A stretch of DNA of 62,161 bases from Meiothermus sp. CFH 77666 (GCF_017497985.1 NZ_JAGDFV010000021.1:1-62161); one strand, 5' to 3'. Shown: positions 16,689 through 28,010, numbered from the stretch's first letter. Translations and numbers: made by a program. Notes: generated from the sequence alone by a model not told the origin.

Positions 16689-17343
16689 ACACTTCTCCTA
16701 ACAGTTTCTTCATATTATCCGACACAGGTTGGTTGTTGAATAAGGCACTTCCAACCACCACCACGTCGGCCCCGGCCCGGTAAACCTCGGCCACGTTCTC
16801 GGGCTTGATGCCCCCGTCTACCTGGATCAGGCAGCCGGGGTTTAGCTCGTCGCGCATAGCCCGCAGGCGGCGGATGCGCTCGGTGCTGGTTGCGATGTAC
16901 TTCTGCCCCCCAAAGCCGGGGTTCACGCTCATCAGGAGGGCCAGGTCGAGCTCGGGCAACAGGGGCAGCAGGGCCTCCAGGGGCGTGGCTGGGTTGATGG
17001 CCAGCCCGGCTTTCTTGCCCAGCTCCTTGATTTGTTGCACCGCCCGGTGGGCATGGGGGGTGGCTTCGGCGTGCACGGTAATCCAGTCGGCTCCGGCCTG
17101 GGCAAAGTCCTTCAGGTAGCGCTCGGGCTCCACAATCATCAGGTGCACGTCCAGCGGCAGCCCGGTCACCTTGCGGATAGCCTCCACCACCAGCGGGCCA
17201 AAGGTCAGGTTGGGCACAAAGCGCCCGTCCATCACATCCAGGTGAATCCAGTCCACCCCCGCCGCCTCGGCCTCCTGGATCTGCTCGCCCAGCCGGGCAA
17301 AATCGGCGGTGAGGATGGAGGGAGCCACCAAGAATTCAGGCAT
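16669..17343 (-). CDS. rpe: Ribulose-phosphate 3-epimerase
   Basis: The enzyme interconverts xylulose-5-phosphate and ribulose-5-phosphate, feeding phosphoribulokinase. The 224-residue TIM barrel has the metal/catalytic motifs [20 protein letters not shown] (residues about 29-48), [19 protein letters not shown] and [11 protein letters not shown]. The ATG at 17343 overlaps the end of prk by eight bases. A longer in-frame start at 17460 would only add residues that are the out-of-frame shadow of prk. Overlaps at both ends point to a tightly coupled operon. Confidence 0.95.
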   Translation of the reverse strand: MPEFLVAPSILTADFARLGEQIQEAEAAGVDWIHLDVMDGRFVPNLTFGPLVVEAIRKVTGLPLDVHLMIVEPERYLKDFAQAGADWITVHAEATPHAHRAVQQIKELGKKAGLAINPATPLEALLPLLPELDLALLMSVNPGFGGQKYIATSTERIRRLRAMRDELNPGCLIQVDGGIKPENVAEVYRAGADVVVVGSALFNNQPVSDNMKKLLGEVYAAGSR

Positions 17344-18304
17344 AGGCCAGGGCTCCCTTCTGGATGGCCTGCTCGCGCATATGTACCAGATAATACGCGA
17401 TAACCAGTTGGGTGAGGGCCAGAGGGTAGCTCTGGCCGCCCTTGTCCCAGAAGGTGCCAATGAGTTCGGGGTTGAAGTGCTCGGCGTGGGAACCGAGCTG
17501 TTCCCAAATTAGGCGCTCAAACACGGCCGCCCGCTCGGGCTCCAGCCCCCCCGAGATGTCCAGGATGTCGGCCTCCTTGCGGGCCTCGAGGCGGATCACC
17601 GCCGGTTCGTCCTCGAAGGCCGAGTGGAGCACCTCGGTCAAGTCAAGCTTGGGCAGGCTGCGCCTGAGGGTTATCCGCACCGAAAGGGTGCTGGGCTTCT
17701 CGGGGTGATAGCCGGGAGGCCGGTAGAAGCGCACCACGATGTCGGCGTGCTCCTTTTGGGGCCAGATATAGGCCTTGGAATCGGGCATCCGCCGCTCGAT
17801 GTCGGCCACCACCTGCTCGGGGGTGTAGCCCCGCTTGGCCACGTCGCGCTTGACCTTCCACTCCCGCCGCAGCTCTTCCTCGGGGTCGAGGTAGACCTTC
17901 AGGTGGTAGCGGTCGCGCATGGGCTGGGAGAACAGGGTGAGCAGCCCCTCGAGCACCACCGCCCGGGGAATCTGGCGGCTGCCTTCCTGAATGGCCCTGG
18001 GGGGCGGAATGTATACCGGCGGGTCGAAGGTGCCGGTGGCGTGGTTGTACACCGGCTTGAGGATGGGTTCCCCCATGGCCAAAAGCCGGACGTGCTGCTC
18101 CATGATGTCCATGTAGTTGCACTCGGGGTGGAGGGGGGTGATCTGGAGCTCAGCCCGCTGCTTACGGTCGTACCGGTGGTAGTCGTCCACGCAGATGTTG
18201 GTGGTTCGCTCTTGACCCAGAAGACGGGCTATCCCGCTTGAGATAGTGGTCTTACCCACCCCCGAGTCGCCCGCAATGCCGAGCATGAAGGGTCTATGGG
18301 GCAT
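17336..18304 (-). CDS. prk: Phosphoribulokinase
   Basis: Phosphoribulokinase makes ribulose-1,5-bisphosphate, the CO2 acceptor, and together with RuBisCO defines the Calvin cycle. The 322-residue product has the P-loop [12 protein letters not shown] at residues 9-20, the DDYHRYDR loop, the Walker-B like [10 protein letters not shown] and the [14 protein letters not shown] region. The length and the [11 protein letters not shown] segment fit PRK rather than uridine kinase. Its start overlaps the cbbX stop by 11 bases. Confidence 0.95.
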   Translation of the reverse strand: MPHRPFMLGIAGDSGVGKTTISSGIARLLGQERTTNICVDDYHRYDRKQRAELQITPLHPECNYMDIMEQHVRLLAMGEPILKPVYNHATGTFDPPVYIPPPRAIQEGSRQIPRAVVLEGLLTLFSQPMRDRYHLKVYLDPEEELRREWKVKRDVAKRGYTPEQVVADIERRMPDSKAYIWPQKEHADIVVRFYRPPGYHPEKPSTLSVRITLRRSLPKLDLTEVLHSAFEDEPAVIRLEARKEADILDISGGLEPERAAVFERLIWEQLGSHAEHFNPELIGTFWDKGGQSYPLALTQLVIAYYLVHMREQAIQKGALAYA

Positions 18305-19205
18305 CTTGGCCTCCTGTATCGAGTTCCTCGCACTCCCGAAAAACCTCGCTGGCGCGGATGTCTTCTTCAGCGATGCGGCGCAGGTCGTCGGCGCTAACCT
18401 GGCCGGCCCGTTCGAAGAGGCGCTTGGCCTGGCGCAGCTTAAAACGGTCTATGGCGTTGCGGATGGAGCGGGCATTGGCGAAGTTGGGCAGCCGTTTGCG
18501 GCAGCGAACGTACTCCACAAAGGCCCGCTCGGCGGCCTCGTCGAGGTAGTAGTTCTGCTCGACGATCATCAGTCTGCCGATGGCCACCAGCTCCTCCTCA
18601 GTGTAGTCGGGAAAGCGGATGTGATGAGCGATGCGCGAGCGCATTCCGGGGTTGAGGGCAAAAAACTGCTCCATCTTGTCCTCGTAGCCCGCCAGGATCA
18701 CCACCAGATCCTCGCGCTGGTTCTCCATCACCTGCAACAGGATCTCGATGGTCTCCTGGCCGTAGTCGCGCTCGTTCTCGGCCCGGTAGAGGCTGTAGGC
18801 CTCGTCGATAAACAAGACCCCTCCCATGGCCCGCTTCAAGACCTCTTTGGTCTTGGGGGCGGTGTGGCCGATGTACTGGCCCACCAGATCGTCGCGGCTG
18901 GCCACCACCAGGTGGTCGCGCCGGATATAGCCGAGCCGGTTGAGGATGGTAGCCATCCGCATGGCCACGGTGGTCTTGCCGGTGCCGGGGTTGCCAGTGA
19001 AGGCCATGTGCAGCACCGGACGGGTGGCCTCCAGGCCCAGCTCACGGCGCAGCTTGTCCACCACCAGATAGGCTGCAATCTCGTGGATGCGGGTCTTAAC
19101 TGGCGCCAGGCCGATGAGCTCTCGGTCGAGGCGCTCCAGCACCTCGGGTACCCCCGTTTGTTGCAAAAGGGCCCGAAGATCGGCGGTGCTAACGGTCTCG
19201 GTCAT
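18294..19205 (-). CDS. cbbX: CbbX, red-type RuBisCO activase
   Basis: CbbX is a hexameric AAA+ motor that pulls on the C-terminal tail of red-type RuBisCO to release inhibitory sugar phosphates. The 303-residue product shows Walker A ([14 protein letters not shown], about residue 77), the pore-loop region around [13 protein letters not shown], Walker B ([13 protein letters not shown]), and sensor regions [15 protein letters not shown] and [20 protein letters not shown]. It lies directly between RuBisCO small subunit and prk, the usual place in form IC/ID gene clusters. It supports classing the RuBisCO as red-type. Confidence 0.95.
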   Translation of the reverse strand: MTETVSTADLRALLQQTGVPEVLERLDRELIGLAPVKTRIHEIAAYLVVDKLRRELGLEATRPVLHMAFTGNPGTGKTTVAMRMATILNRLGYIRRDHLVVASRDDLVGQYIGHTAPKTKEVLKRAMGGVLFIDEAYSLYRAENERDYGQETIEILLQVMENQREDLVVILAGYEDKMEQFFALNPGMRSRIAHHIRFPDYTEEELVAIGRLMIVEQNYYLDEAAERAFVEYVRCRKRLPNFANARSIRNAIDRFKLRQAKRLFERAGQVSADDLRRIAEEDIRASEVFRECEELDTGGQDAP

Positions 19206-19266
19206 GGCTCCCTCTCTTTAGGGCGACCCCGCCCCTGGCCCCAGGGCCAGGGGCGGGCCCAGAGGC

Positions 19267-19689
19267 CTAGTAACGTTCCCCTGAGGGCTTGTCGGTCACG
19301 TAGGGCTCGAGGCCGTACTTCTGCACCCGCCCGTCCGACCAAACCAGGCGCTTCAGACGGAAGCCAGGGTCTTCCGGGGTGGGGCGGTGGGCGATGAAGC
19401 TCACCCGCTGGGCCTGCCACATGGGGCTAGAGTCGTAACCGTTAATCTTGATGTAGTGGTTGGGAAAGGCCTCGCGGCACTTCCTGAACTCGTACATGGC
19501 CGCCGCCGGGTCTTCCAGGTCGAACATGGGCAGGCCCCACATGTTCCAGTAGGTGTTGTAGGGGTTGGGGTCGTCGGTGTACTCCACCGAGACCGCCCAG
19601 CCGTTTTGGATGATGTAGCGGATCTGCTTTTCGATCTGCTCGTCGGTCAGGTCAGGCAGGAAGGAAAAAGTTCCCTGATGGATGCGCAT
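19267..19689 (-). CDS. cbbS: RuBisCO small subunit (form IC-like)
   Basis: The 140-residue product begins MRIHQGTFSFLPDLTDEQIE and contains GWAVSVEYTDDPNPYNTYWNMW in the core sheet region and ECREAFP-like FRKCREAFPNHYIK. The C-terminal extension of about 30 residues after SFIAHRP is characteristic of red-type small subunits, where it forms a beta-hairpin in the central channel. It follows the large-subunit gene by 34 bases with a ribosome site (ataaaggagtgaacc). Confidence 0.95.
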   Translation of the reverse strand: MRIHQGTFSFLPDLTDEQIEKQIRYIIQNGWAVSVEYTDDPNPYNTYWNMWGLPMFDLEDPAAAMYEFRKCREAFPNHYIKINGYDSSPMWQAQRVSFIAHRPTPEDPGFRLKRLVWSDGRVQKYGLEPYVTDKPSGERY

Positions 19690-19723
19690 GGTTCACTCCT
19701 TTATCGGGGCCTTCACAGGCTGC

Positions 19724-22178
<2,455 letters not shown>

Positions 22179-22235
22179 GCTGCACCTCCTAGGTAGCCTC
22201 TACGGTAGGTGCTTGTGATAAATAGCGCAAGTTTG

Positions 22236-22255
22236 TTTTGGATATTTTTGATAAT
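22236..22255. promoter_or_regulatory. Probable CbbR binding region and cbbR promoter
   Basis: TTTTGGATATTTTTGATAA (22236-22254) lies between the divergent cbbR and cbb operons and is AT-rich against a GC-rich background. Almost the same string, with one base fewer, is found at 33373-33390 in front of tkt. A further TGATAA lies at 22216. LysR regulators bind such partly dyad, A/T-rich sites. GATAAT at 22250-22255 could be the -10 box of cbbR, placing initiation close to the ATG at 22264. Confidence 0.6.
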
Positions 22256-22263
22256 ATATGCTT

Positions 22264-23157
22264 ATGATTGAACGCCGCCCCTTCCCCAACCCCCAGGCCC
22301 TGCGGGTGTTTTTGTGCGTGGTGCAGGAGGGCAGCGTGGGCCGGGCAGCCCTGAGTCTGGGCATGACCCAGCCCGGCGTGAGCCAGCACCTGCGGGCCCT
22401 GGAAACCCAGATTGGCCGGCCCCTCTTCCACCGGCAGGGCCGCCGCCTGGTACTCAGCAAAACCGGCCAGGATCTGCTGCCCGAGGCCCGGCGGGCCGTG
22501 CAAGCGCTGGAGGAGTTCGTGCAAGCCGCACAGGCCCTGGAGCGCCTCGAGCGCGGGCGGGTGGAGATTGGCGCCTCCACCACCATGGCGGTGTATGTGC
22601 TGCCCCGCTACCTGACCGAGTTCAAGCGGCTTTATCCGGAAATCCGGATCAAGCTGGAAAGCGGCAGCTCCGAGCGCCTGACCCAGCGGCTCGTGCAGGG
22701 CGAGATTGAGCTGGCCGTGGTGGAGGCGGTGGAGCACCTCGAGGGCTTCGAGCGCAAGCTGTTTTACGAAGACGAACTGGTGGTGATTGTGCCCCCCGAG
22801 CACCCCTGGGCCAAAAAAGAGGAAATTGCCCCCGAGCGGCTGGCCGAGGTGCCGCTGATTGTGCGGGAGCCGGGGGCCATGACCTACCGGGTGTTTGGCT
22901 CGGCGCTGGAGCAGGCCGGGCTGGAAATTAACCCGGTTTTTTATACCGACAACCACGAGGTTACCAAGCGGCTGGTGCTCGAGGGGGCCGGGGTGGGCAT
23001 TGTGTCGAACGTGGTGGTGCGGCCCAACGTGAAGGTGGGCAACCTGCGGGCCTTGCGCATACGGGGCATGGAACTGCGGCGGCTCTTCTGGCTCCTGTAC
23101 CCCACCGAGGCCGGGAACCCGGCGGCCGAGGCGCTGCGGGCGATGCTGGCGTCCTGA
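22264..23157 (+). CDS. cbbR: LysR-type regulator CbbR
   Basis: The product (about 297 residues) has an N-terminal winged helix-turn-helix (ALRVFLCVVQEGSVGRAALSLGMTQPGVSQHLRALE in pieces at about 11-45) and a LysR effector-binding domain (VEIGASTTMAVYVLPRYL, then VEVVEH.EGFE, LVVIVPPEHPW). CbbR activates Calvin-cycle operons in response to metabolites, and divergent placement from fbp-cbbL supports this name. ATG codons at 22258 and 22264 are both possible; no ribosome site is seen and the -10 box is only eight bases upstream, so translation is probably leaderless from 22264. Confidence 0.9.
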   Translation: MIERRPFPNPQALRVFLCVVQEGSVGRAALSLGMTQPGVSQHLRALETQIGRPLFHRQGRRLVLSKTGQDLLPEARRAVQALEEFVQAAQALERLERGRVEIGASTTMAVYVLPRYLTEFKRLYPEIRIKLESGSSERLTQRLVQGEIELAVVEAVEHLEGFERKLFYEDELVVIVPPEHPWAKKEEIAPERLAEVPLIVREPGAMTYRVFGSALEQAGLEINPVFYTDNHEVTKRLVLEGAGVGIVSNVVVRPNVKVGNLRALRIRGMELRRLFWLLYPTEAGNPAAEALRAMLAS

Positions 23158-23170
23158 TTATCGCGCTCTT

Positions 23171-23379
23171 AGCGCTCTTCACAGACGTGGCCCCCATCCC
23201 GGTTGCGCCATTCAACCGAATGGCGACACCAGTACGGTAGCGTAAATCGGGATGTCGCTTCAGACGCAAATGCCCGCTCTCCCGGCGAGTATTGGTGTTG
23301 CGAGGTCGTCGTGGAAGGGTCAAGGCGGCCAGTGTTCTGTCCGGGCAAAACTCGATGGCTCAAAATATGTGAGGAGCGC
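23171..23379. repeat. MITE-like dispersed element, copy A
   Basis: The left end AGCGCTCTTCAC (23171-23182) is answered on the right by GTGAGGAGCGC (23369-23379), a near-perfect terminal inverted repeat. Blocks inside (CAGACGTGG, CGGCCAGTGTTCTGTCC, CGATGG.TCAAAATA) match copies at 33412-33511 and 36645-36740. No transposase is encoded. It fills the gene-less stretch 23158-23441 and has extra internal sequence compared with the 100-base copy B. Confidence 0.65.
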
Positions 23380-23441
23380 GATGCAGCGCGCATGAAAATC
23401 ACTCATAAAGGACAGCAGGTGGCTTCCAAATGGGGCAAAAA

Positions 23442-23771
23442 CTAAATCTCAAGCCCTTCCTCCAGGAAACCCAGCGCTCCTTTAGCCCATAGCTGGGCGA
23501 ACTCCGCAGGCAGCAGACCCCGGGCCTCGAGCCGCCCCCAGGCCAGGGCGGTCAGGAGGTATTGCCGCTCCAGGGGGTCTGGGGGCAGGTGAGGTGAGAC
23601 CACCAGCAGGTCTACATCGCTCCCCAGGTTGAAGTCGCCCCGCGCCACCGAGCCGTACACCCACACCCGAGCCTCGCCCAGCCGCCCGCGCACCCGCCGG
23701 GCAAAGCGACGGGCCTGCTCCAGCAGGGCCTCGCGCTCGGCGTATCGCCGCGCCAGGGCGGCCTCAAGCAC
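23442..23771 (-). CDS. MNT-type nucleotidyltransferase (HEPN partner)
   Basis: The 109-residue product starts at a GTG and has the minimal nucleotidyltransferase signature VYGSVARGDFNLGSDVDLLVV (GS...R...SDxD at about residues 39-57). Such proteins are antitoxins that modify or block a partner HEPN RNase. It overlaps the HEPN gene upstream by eight bases, so the two are co-translated. The third catalytic Asp is not obvious in the short C-terminus, so catalytic activity is uncertain. Confidence 0.85.
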   Translation of the reverse strand: MLEAALARRYAEREALLEQARRFARRVRGRLGEARVWVYGSVARGDFNLGSDVDLLVVSPHLPPDPLERQYLLTALAWGRLEARGLLPAEFAQLWAKGALGFLEEGLEI

Positions 23772-24174
23772 GGCTTCGAACCTCCTCTACCCAGTCCAGC
23801 ACGCCCTGGGCAGCTTCCAGGGCGGCCTCGGCCCGCTTGCGTGAGTAAAACTGAAATGGGCTCCCGGATGGAAAGGCATCGGGGTAGCGGGCCGGGATGT
23901 AGTGCGGATCCAGCTCCCGTGCAGCCTCCCAGACGGCCTCGGGCAGCGCCACGCCCACCTCCGCCAACGCCTCCAGCAAGCGCAGCAGGGCATGGCCGTA
24001 GGCAGGCTGCCCCAGCCCCCGCAGCAAGCCTTTGAGGGCGTACTCACCCGCCTGCTGGGCTTTGAAGCTGGCCCAGTCGAAATCGCCCGCCTGGGCATCG
24101 CGCCGGGCCGAAGCCAGGGTGTGCTGGGCCTGGCCCCACCAGCGGGCGTACTCCTCCTGGTCGAAGAGCTTCAC
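23764..24174 (-). CDS. HEPN-domain protein
   Basis: The 136-residue alpha-helical product has the HEPN pattern: DQEEYARWWGQAQHTLASAR, then DWASFKAQQAGEYALKGLLRGLG and ARYPDAFPSG near residue 98. This is the branch often annotated as HEPN near MNT genes; the canonical RNase motif RX4-6H is not visible, so toxicity may be absent or use other residues. It precedes and overlaps the MNT gene. The pair is the mirror in order to the second pair at 26004-26658. Confidence 0.82.
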   Translation of the reverse strand: MKLFDQEEYARWWGQAQHTLASARRDAQAGDFDWASFKAQQAGEYALKGLLRGLGQPAYGHALLRLLEALAEVGVALPEAVWEAARELDPHYIPARYPDAFPSGSPFQFYSRKRAEAALEAAQGVLDWVEEVRSRA

Positions 24175-24322
24175 CCCCCGATTCTAGCGCACGCCCGCTG
24201 GCCTGCTGCGCCCTGCCCCGGATAGGCAAAACCAGCAGCGCTGAGGGTGCTCTGAACCCGGCTGCTCGGGTTCAGGTTGGGCAACGAACTGCTGTGGCTT
24301 GCTTTAAAATGCGTAGCCAAAC

Positions 24323-25228
24323 ATGCCGCGCATTTTCGACAACATTCACCTCGAGCTTCTCCCCTCGCTCCGGGAAACCCTGAAGGTATCGCACCAGGCC
24401 GACTTTTGCGTGGGTTACTTCAACCTGCGGGGTTGGTCGCAGCTTGAAGATCTGCTGGGCGAGGGCCTGAAGTGTCGGCTGATGGTGGGCATGTCCGTGC
24501 CACCCGAGGAGGAGCTGCGCCAGGCCCTGCGCAGTTCGGGTGAACCCGAACTCATGGATCAGCAGACCGCCATCCGCCTGAAGCGCCGGGTGGCCGAGCA
24601 TTTCCGTGAGCAACTCACCTACGGCAGCCCCACCAACCAGGACGAAGCCGCCCTGCGCCGGCTTTCCCGGCAGCTCAAGAATCAGCAGGTGCAGGTAAAG
24701 CTATTTCTGAGGCACCCCCTGCACGCCAAGCTCTACCTGCTCCACCGCCAGGACGTGGCAGCGCCCCTGGTGGGGTTCGTGGGCTCGAGCAACCTCACCC
24801 TGGCGGGCCTGGCCAAGCAAGGAGAGCTAAATGTAGACGTGGTCGAGCAGGATGCGGCCCGAAAGCTGGCCGACTGGTTCGAGGAACGCTGGCAGGATCG
24901 CTGGTGCTGGGATATTTCGGCGGAACTGGCCCAGATTATTGACGAAAGCTGGGCCCGGGAAGTGCCCCCCAGCCTGCACCGCCGTCTGGCTGAAGGGGCC
25001 GAGGCCGAGGGGGTGAGCCTGAATCAGCATATTGTGGCTTTGCTTTCGGAGGCCAGTGCTCTGCGTGTGGTGCAAAACGAACTTAGAGGTTTGCGGGAGT
25101 GCGTGCTCACCCTTCAACAGCGCATGGACGACTGGGACGCCTACCGCTTTGAATACCAAAGTCAGCAGTCGGGGTTTTTTGCGGAGTACTCACGTGTGGA
25201 AGTGAACGGCTATGCCATCCAAGGTTAG
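24323..25228 (+). CDS. Fusion: PLD-like nuclease domain with HicB-type C-terminal domain
   Basis: Residues 1 to about 200 resemble the PLD-like N-terminal domain found in front of some DEAD/SNF2 helicases: DFCVGYFNLRGW, the HxK motif in PLHAKLYLLH and FVGSSNLTLAGLAKQGELN. The sequence IIDESWAREV normally leads into the helicase, but here it is followed by PPSLHRRLAEGAEAEGVSLN, the ribbon-helix-helix start of HicB antitoxins, and a helical tail. The protein is therefore 301 residues with the helicase missing. A phospholipase D or nuclease role needs HxK on two copies, so a dimer is likely. The gene overlaps the SecB-like gene by 17 bases. Confidence 0.75.
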   Translation: MPRIFDNIHLELLPSLRETLKVSHQADFCVGYFNLRGWSQLEDLLGEGLKCRLMVGMSVPPEEELRQALRSSGEPELMDQQTAIRLKRRVAEHFREQLTYGSPTNQDEAALRRLSRQLKNQQVQVKLFLRHPLHAKLYLLHRQDVAAPLVGFVGSSNLTLAGLAKQGELNVDVVEQDAARKLADWFEERWQDRWCWDISAELAQIIDESWAREVPPSLHRRLAEGAEAEGVSLNQHIVALLSEASALRVVQNELRGLRECVLTLQQRMDDWDAYRFEYQSQQSGFFAEYSRVEVNGYAIQG

Positions 25229-25703
25229 CAAATCCAAACTACCTACCCCCGAGCAGTACAACCATTTTGTGAACGGCCTGGAGCTGCGGAGGGTACGGCT
25301 AATAGAGGCCAGGGTACAAGCCTTGGAAGCCAGCCCTAACCCGGCCCGTAGCCAGGTAGGGCTCGAGGAAAGTTATAGCTACCGGCCAGAGGAGGATGGT
25401 TTCGAGGCAGTAGGCAAGTTCAGGTTGGTTGTAGTAGACCAGGATAGTCTGGCAGAGCAGGGTAGCATTGAGGTTAGTTTTGGTTTTTGGTACTCGAGCG
25501 AGCTCCAACCCGAAACCGAAGGCTTTGCTGGCTACTTCGAGGTGTTCAAAGAAATCAACCTGCCCATTAACATGTGGCCCTTTGCCAGAGAATTTATCCA
25601 CAACACCATGGCCCGCATGGACTGGCCGCCCTTCACCTTGCCTCTGCGAAAGCTTGCATCAGAAGGCCGCAGGAAAGCCCCCGTAAAAACCCGCTCAAAG
25701 TAG
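25212..25703 (+). CDS. SecB-like protein, possible chaperone of a toxin-antitoxin-chaperone module
   Basis: The 163-residue product has a late segment INLPINMWPFAREFIHNTMARMDWPPFTLPL that matches the SecB region LFPYARE...R..FPPL.L. Earlier strands (GKFRLVVVDQ, GSIEVSFGFWYSS) fit the SecB beta-sheet. SecB-like genes next to HicB-type antitoxins are known as TAC chaperones, which protect the antitoxin. Here the partner is the PLD-HicB fusion. The basic C-terminus (RRKAPVKTRSK) is unusual for SecB. Identification is by pattern, with no overall alignment. Confidence 0.65.
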   Translation: MPSKVSKSKLPTPEQYNHFVNGLELRRVRLIEARVQALEASPNPARSQVGLEESYSYRPEEDGFEAVGKFRLVVVDQDSLAEQGSIEVSFGFWYSSELQPETEGFAGYFEVFKEINLPINMWPFAREFIHNTMARMDWPPFTLPLRKLASEGRRKAPVKTRSK

Positions 25704-25724
25704 AGTGCTTTTATAAAGCTTGAG

Positions 25725-25915
25725 TTAGGCAGGGTTGAGAATCCTCCTGACCTTCCTCCACTCCAGACTGAACTCGCTCGTGGCGTAGAACTTCCGCCCT
25801 CTGCGATAGACCCTGACCTCGAGGCCTCCCCTGAGCCGGGTCACAAACTGCCAGCCCAGACCAAGCACCGTCTTCAAGCCTTTCTGGCTGGCATATCAGG
25901 CATCGAACAGAGGGC
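25725..25915 (-). pseudogene. Remnant of a DDE transposase C-terminus
   Basis: On the minus strand the frame reads KGLKTVLGLGWQFVTRLRGG, then RVYRRGRKFYATSEFSLEWR, and stops at 25725. The W-x-F-VTRLR pattern followed by a late basic region is typical of the last part of IS4/IS701-like transposases. Upstream in the same frame a TGA interrupts the sequence (DA-stop-YASQ), and no more of the gene remains. It fills the otherwise gene-less stretch 25704-26003. Confidence 0.65.
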
Positions 25916-26003
25916 TAGGTCTTATTTGCTTTTCCCCGAGGATGGGCTCCCTTGTTAAGATACGTGTGGTAGTAACCATGGTTGGGTTGGATTGAATGGG
26001 TGC

Positions 26004-26330
26004 ATGATGGAAGCTCTATCCGAACAAACGCGAACTGCCCTGGCGGAGTTGTGCCGTGAATACGGAGTGGTGAGGCTCGAGATGTTTGGCTCTGCCGCCA
26101 GAGGCGATGCAGGGCCCGGCTCGGACGTGGACTTGCTAGTGCGTTTTGCGCCCGGTGTGAGCCTGGGCCCCTGGCTAAGCCGGTACTTTGAGCTAAAGGA
26201 GCGCCTGGAGGCCCTGCTGGGCCGCAAGGTAGACCTGATTACCGACGGAGGCCAGCTCAAGCCCCGTTTTCTGGAGGCTATTCAGCGCGACCGGGTGCTT
26301 TTGTATGGCGAAAGCCAGGCTGTGGCTTGA
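26004..26330 (+). CDS. MntA-type nucleotidyltransferase antitoxin
   Basis: The product (108 residues from ATG 26004; a second ATG follows at 26007) has the MNT signature LEMFGSAARGDAGPGSDVDLLVRF and the third acidic residue in GRKVDLITDG. This set (GSxARGD..SDxD...D) is that of MntA, which poly-AMPylates its HEPN toxin partner. It overlaps the HEPN frame by 26 bases, the usual arrangement in mntA-hepT operons. Confidence 0.88.
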   Translation: MMEALSEQTRTALAELCREYGVVRLEMFGSAARGDAGPGSDVDLLVRFAPGVSLGPWLSRYFELKERLEALLGRKVDLITDGGQLKPRFLEAIQRDRVLLYGESQAVA

Positions 26331-26658
26331 AGATATTCTGGAGGCCCTGGGGCACATCAAGCAGTTTGTGGTGGGTCGGGGCCGCGACGACTACCTGCAA
26401 AGCGAACTCCTGCGTGCGGCGGTGGAACGCAAACTAATCATCATTGGCGAGGCCACAGGCCGCCTGGCTAAGCACGCTCCCGAGATAGCCCAGCACATCA
26501 GCGCCTCCCGACAGATCGTTGGCTTCAGGAACCTGCTGGCCCACGAGTAGGACCAGGTAAGCCCTGAACTGGTCTGGGAAATCGTGCAGAAAGACCTGCC
26601 CACCTTGCGGCAGGAAGTGACGGCTCTCCTCGAGCGGTTGGGAGTGGAGGAAGGCTAG
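26305..26658 (+). pseudogene. HepT-type HEPN toxin interrupted by an amber codon at its key tyrosine
   Basis: The frame begins MAKARLWLEDILEALGHIKQ and reaches the RNase motif RNLLAHE, then TAG at 26548-26550. After the stop the same frame continues DQVSPELVWEIVQKDLP to a natural stop at 26656-26658, matching the normal C-terminal helix of HEPN toxins (LAHxYDxV...VW). The stop thus replaces exactly the Tyr of RX4HXY, the residue that MntA AMPylates in known systems. Unless read through, the product is an 81-residue fragment. A sequencing error is the simple alternative. Confidence 0.82.
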
Positions 26659-26675
26659 AGCGCCATACCGGCTGA

Positions 26676-28010
26676 TTAATCCCCCTGGTAACGCCCCAGC
26701 AGCCGGTGGTGAATCTGCCGGGTGAGCCACCACACCCCCAGCACCACCGCCGGAATGGCCAGCCCGGCGGCCAGCTCGGGCGAGAGGGGCAGGCCCGCTT
26801 CCTTACCTGCTTTGAACAGGTAGTACAGCAGGCCCACCACGTAGTAGGAGATGGCCGCTATGGAGAGGCCCTCCACGGTGCGCTGGAGCTGGTACTGCAT
26901 CTCCTGGCCGCGCCGGAGCTTGTTCAATAGTTCCTGGTTCTGGGTTTCCAGGGCAATGTCCACGCGGGTACGCAGCAGCGCCCCGGCCCGCTCGATGCGC
27001 TGGGAGAGGGCCGCCAGGCGGTTTGCGGTGGACTCTACGGTGGCCATGGCCGGGCTGAAGCGGCGCTGCAAGAACTCCCCCAGGGTCTGGGTGCCGGGGA
27101 TGGGGGTCTCGCGCAGCTCGGCCAGGCGGGCCTGCACCAGGGCGTGGTAGGCGGCGCTGGCGCTGAAGCGGTAGCTGTGCTCGGCGATAGCGTGCTCGAC
27201 GCGGGCGGCCAGGGCCTCGAGCTCGTCCAGTAGCTCGGCATCGGCCTTGCTGGCGTCGCGGATGCGGGCGGTAATCTGGGCCAGGGCCTGCTCCGACTCC
27301 AGCAGCATGGCCCGCAGGCCCCGCGCTACCGGAAAGCCCAGCAGGGCCATCATGCGGTAGGACTCGATTTCCAGCAGCCGGGCGGCAATGCGGCCTGCGC
27401 GGGTCTCGCTGGTGTCCGGGGGGGCCACCACCACCATACGCTCGAAACCGTTTGGGCGCAGGCGAAAGTCGGTCACGGCGCAGCTATGCCCGCCCCGGCC
27501 CATCACCGAGGCCACCACCGGCCCGCCGCCGAACCAGGGGCGGGCCATCTCCAGGGCTTTTTCCACCGGCCCCTCGAGCATCACCAGCTTGACCGCCGAG
27601 AGGGTGCGGCCCGGAATCCCCCGCAGCCAGGCGGCGTCCACCACCAGGTGGCCCAGCAGGTCGGTCTCGGGGGTGACCTCGAGGTTCGGCAGGTTCTGCA
27701 CCAGGGTATAGGTGCTGAACTCGGTGTGCCGCTCCCAGCGCAAGGAACCTCCGCTCAGGCGCAGCCGCAGGTAGGTACCGGCGAGCTGGTCGAGCTCGAG
27801 CTCCCCCAGGCCCGCCAGACGGCGGAGATGTTCCAGTTCTTCCTCACGGCTTACCCCTTCGTGCCGCACCGCCACCTGCAACACCAGGGCGGGCAGGCGG
27901 ATGCGAGGGGTAGGCCGGGCGTGCAGCTCGTTGTGAAGCTGCACGCGCAGGGGGTCGTCGGGGGGTAGTACCCCCGTTTCCCGGTAGACCTCGAGCGTTG
28001 ACTGCGACAT
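26676..28010 (-). CDS. DUF3422-family membrane-anchored protein
   Basis: The 444-residue product has the DUF3422 start PLRVQLHNELHARPTPRIRLPA, the HTEFSTYTLVQN segment and a long helical stretch. Two hydrophobic segments near the C-terminus (ISYYVVGLLYYLFKAG and LAAGLAIPAVVLGVWWLTRQ) anchor it in the membrane. Function is not established for this family. The ATG at 28010 has taggggggtat before it. It is the last gene of the tkt-led operon, 30 bases after the aldolase gene. Confidence 0.85.
   Translation of the reverse strand: MSQSTLEVYRETGVLPPDDPLRVQLHNELHARPTPRIRLPALVLQVAVRHEGVSREEELEHLRRLAGLGELELDQLAGTYLRLRLSGGSLRWERHTEFSTYTLVQNLPNLEVTPETDLLGHLVVDAAWLRGIPGRTLSAVKLVMLEGPVEKALEMARPWFGGGPVVASVMGRGGHSCAVTDFRLRPNGFERMVVVAPPDTSETRAGRIAARLLEIESYRMMALLGFPVARGLRAMLLESEQALAQITARIRDASKADAELLDELEALAARVEHAIAEHSYRFSASAAYHALVQARLAELRETPIPGTQTLGEFLQRRFSPAMATVESTANRLAALSQRIERAGALLRTRVDIALETQNQELLNKLRRGQEMQYQLQRTVEGLSIAAISYYVVGLLYYLFKAGKEAGLPLSPELAAGLAIPAVVLGVWWLTRQIHHRLLGRYQGD

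Noticed and set aside
23158-23441. 80- and 120-codon frames in the gap after cbbR
   Set aside because: They lie in the MITE-like repeat, have no ribosome site and no similarity to a family.
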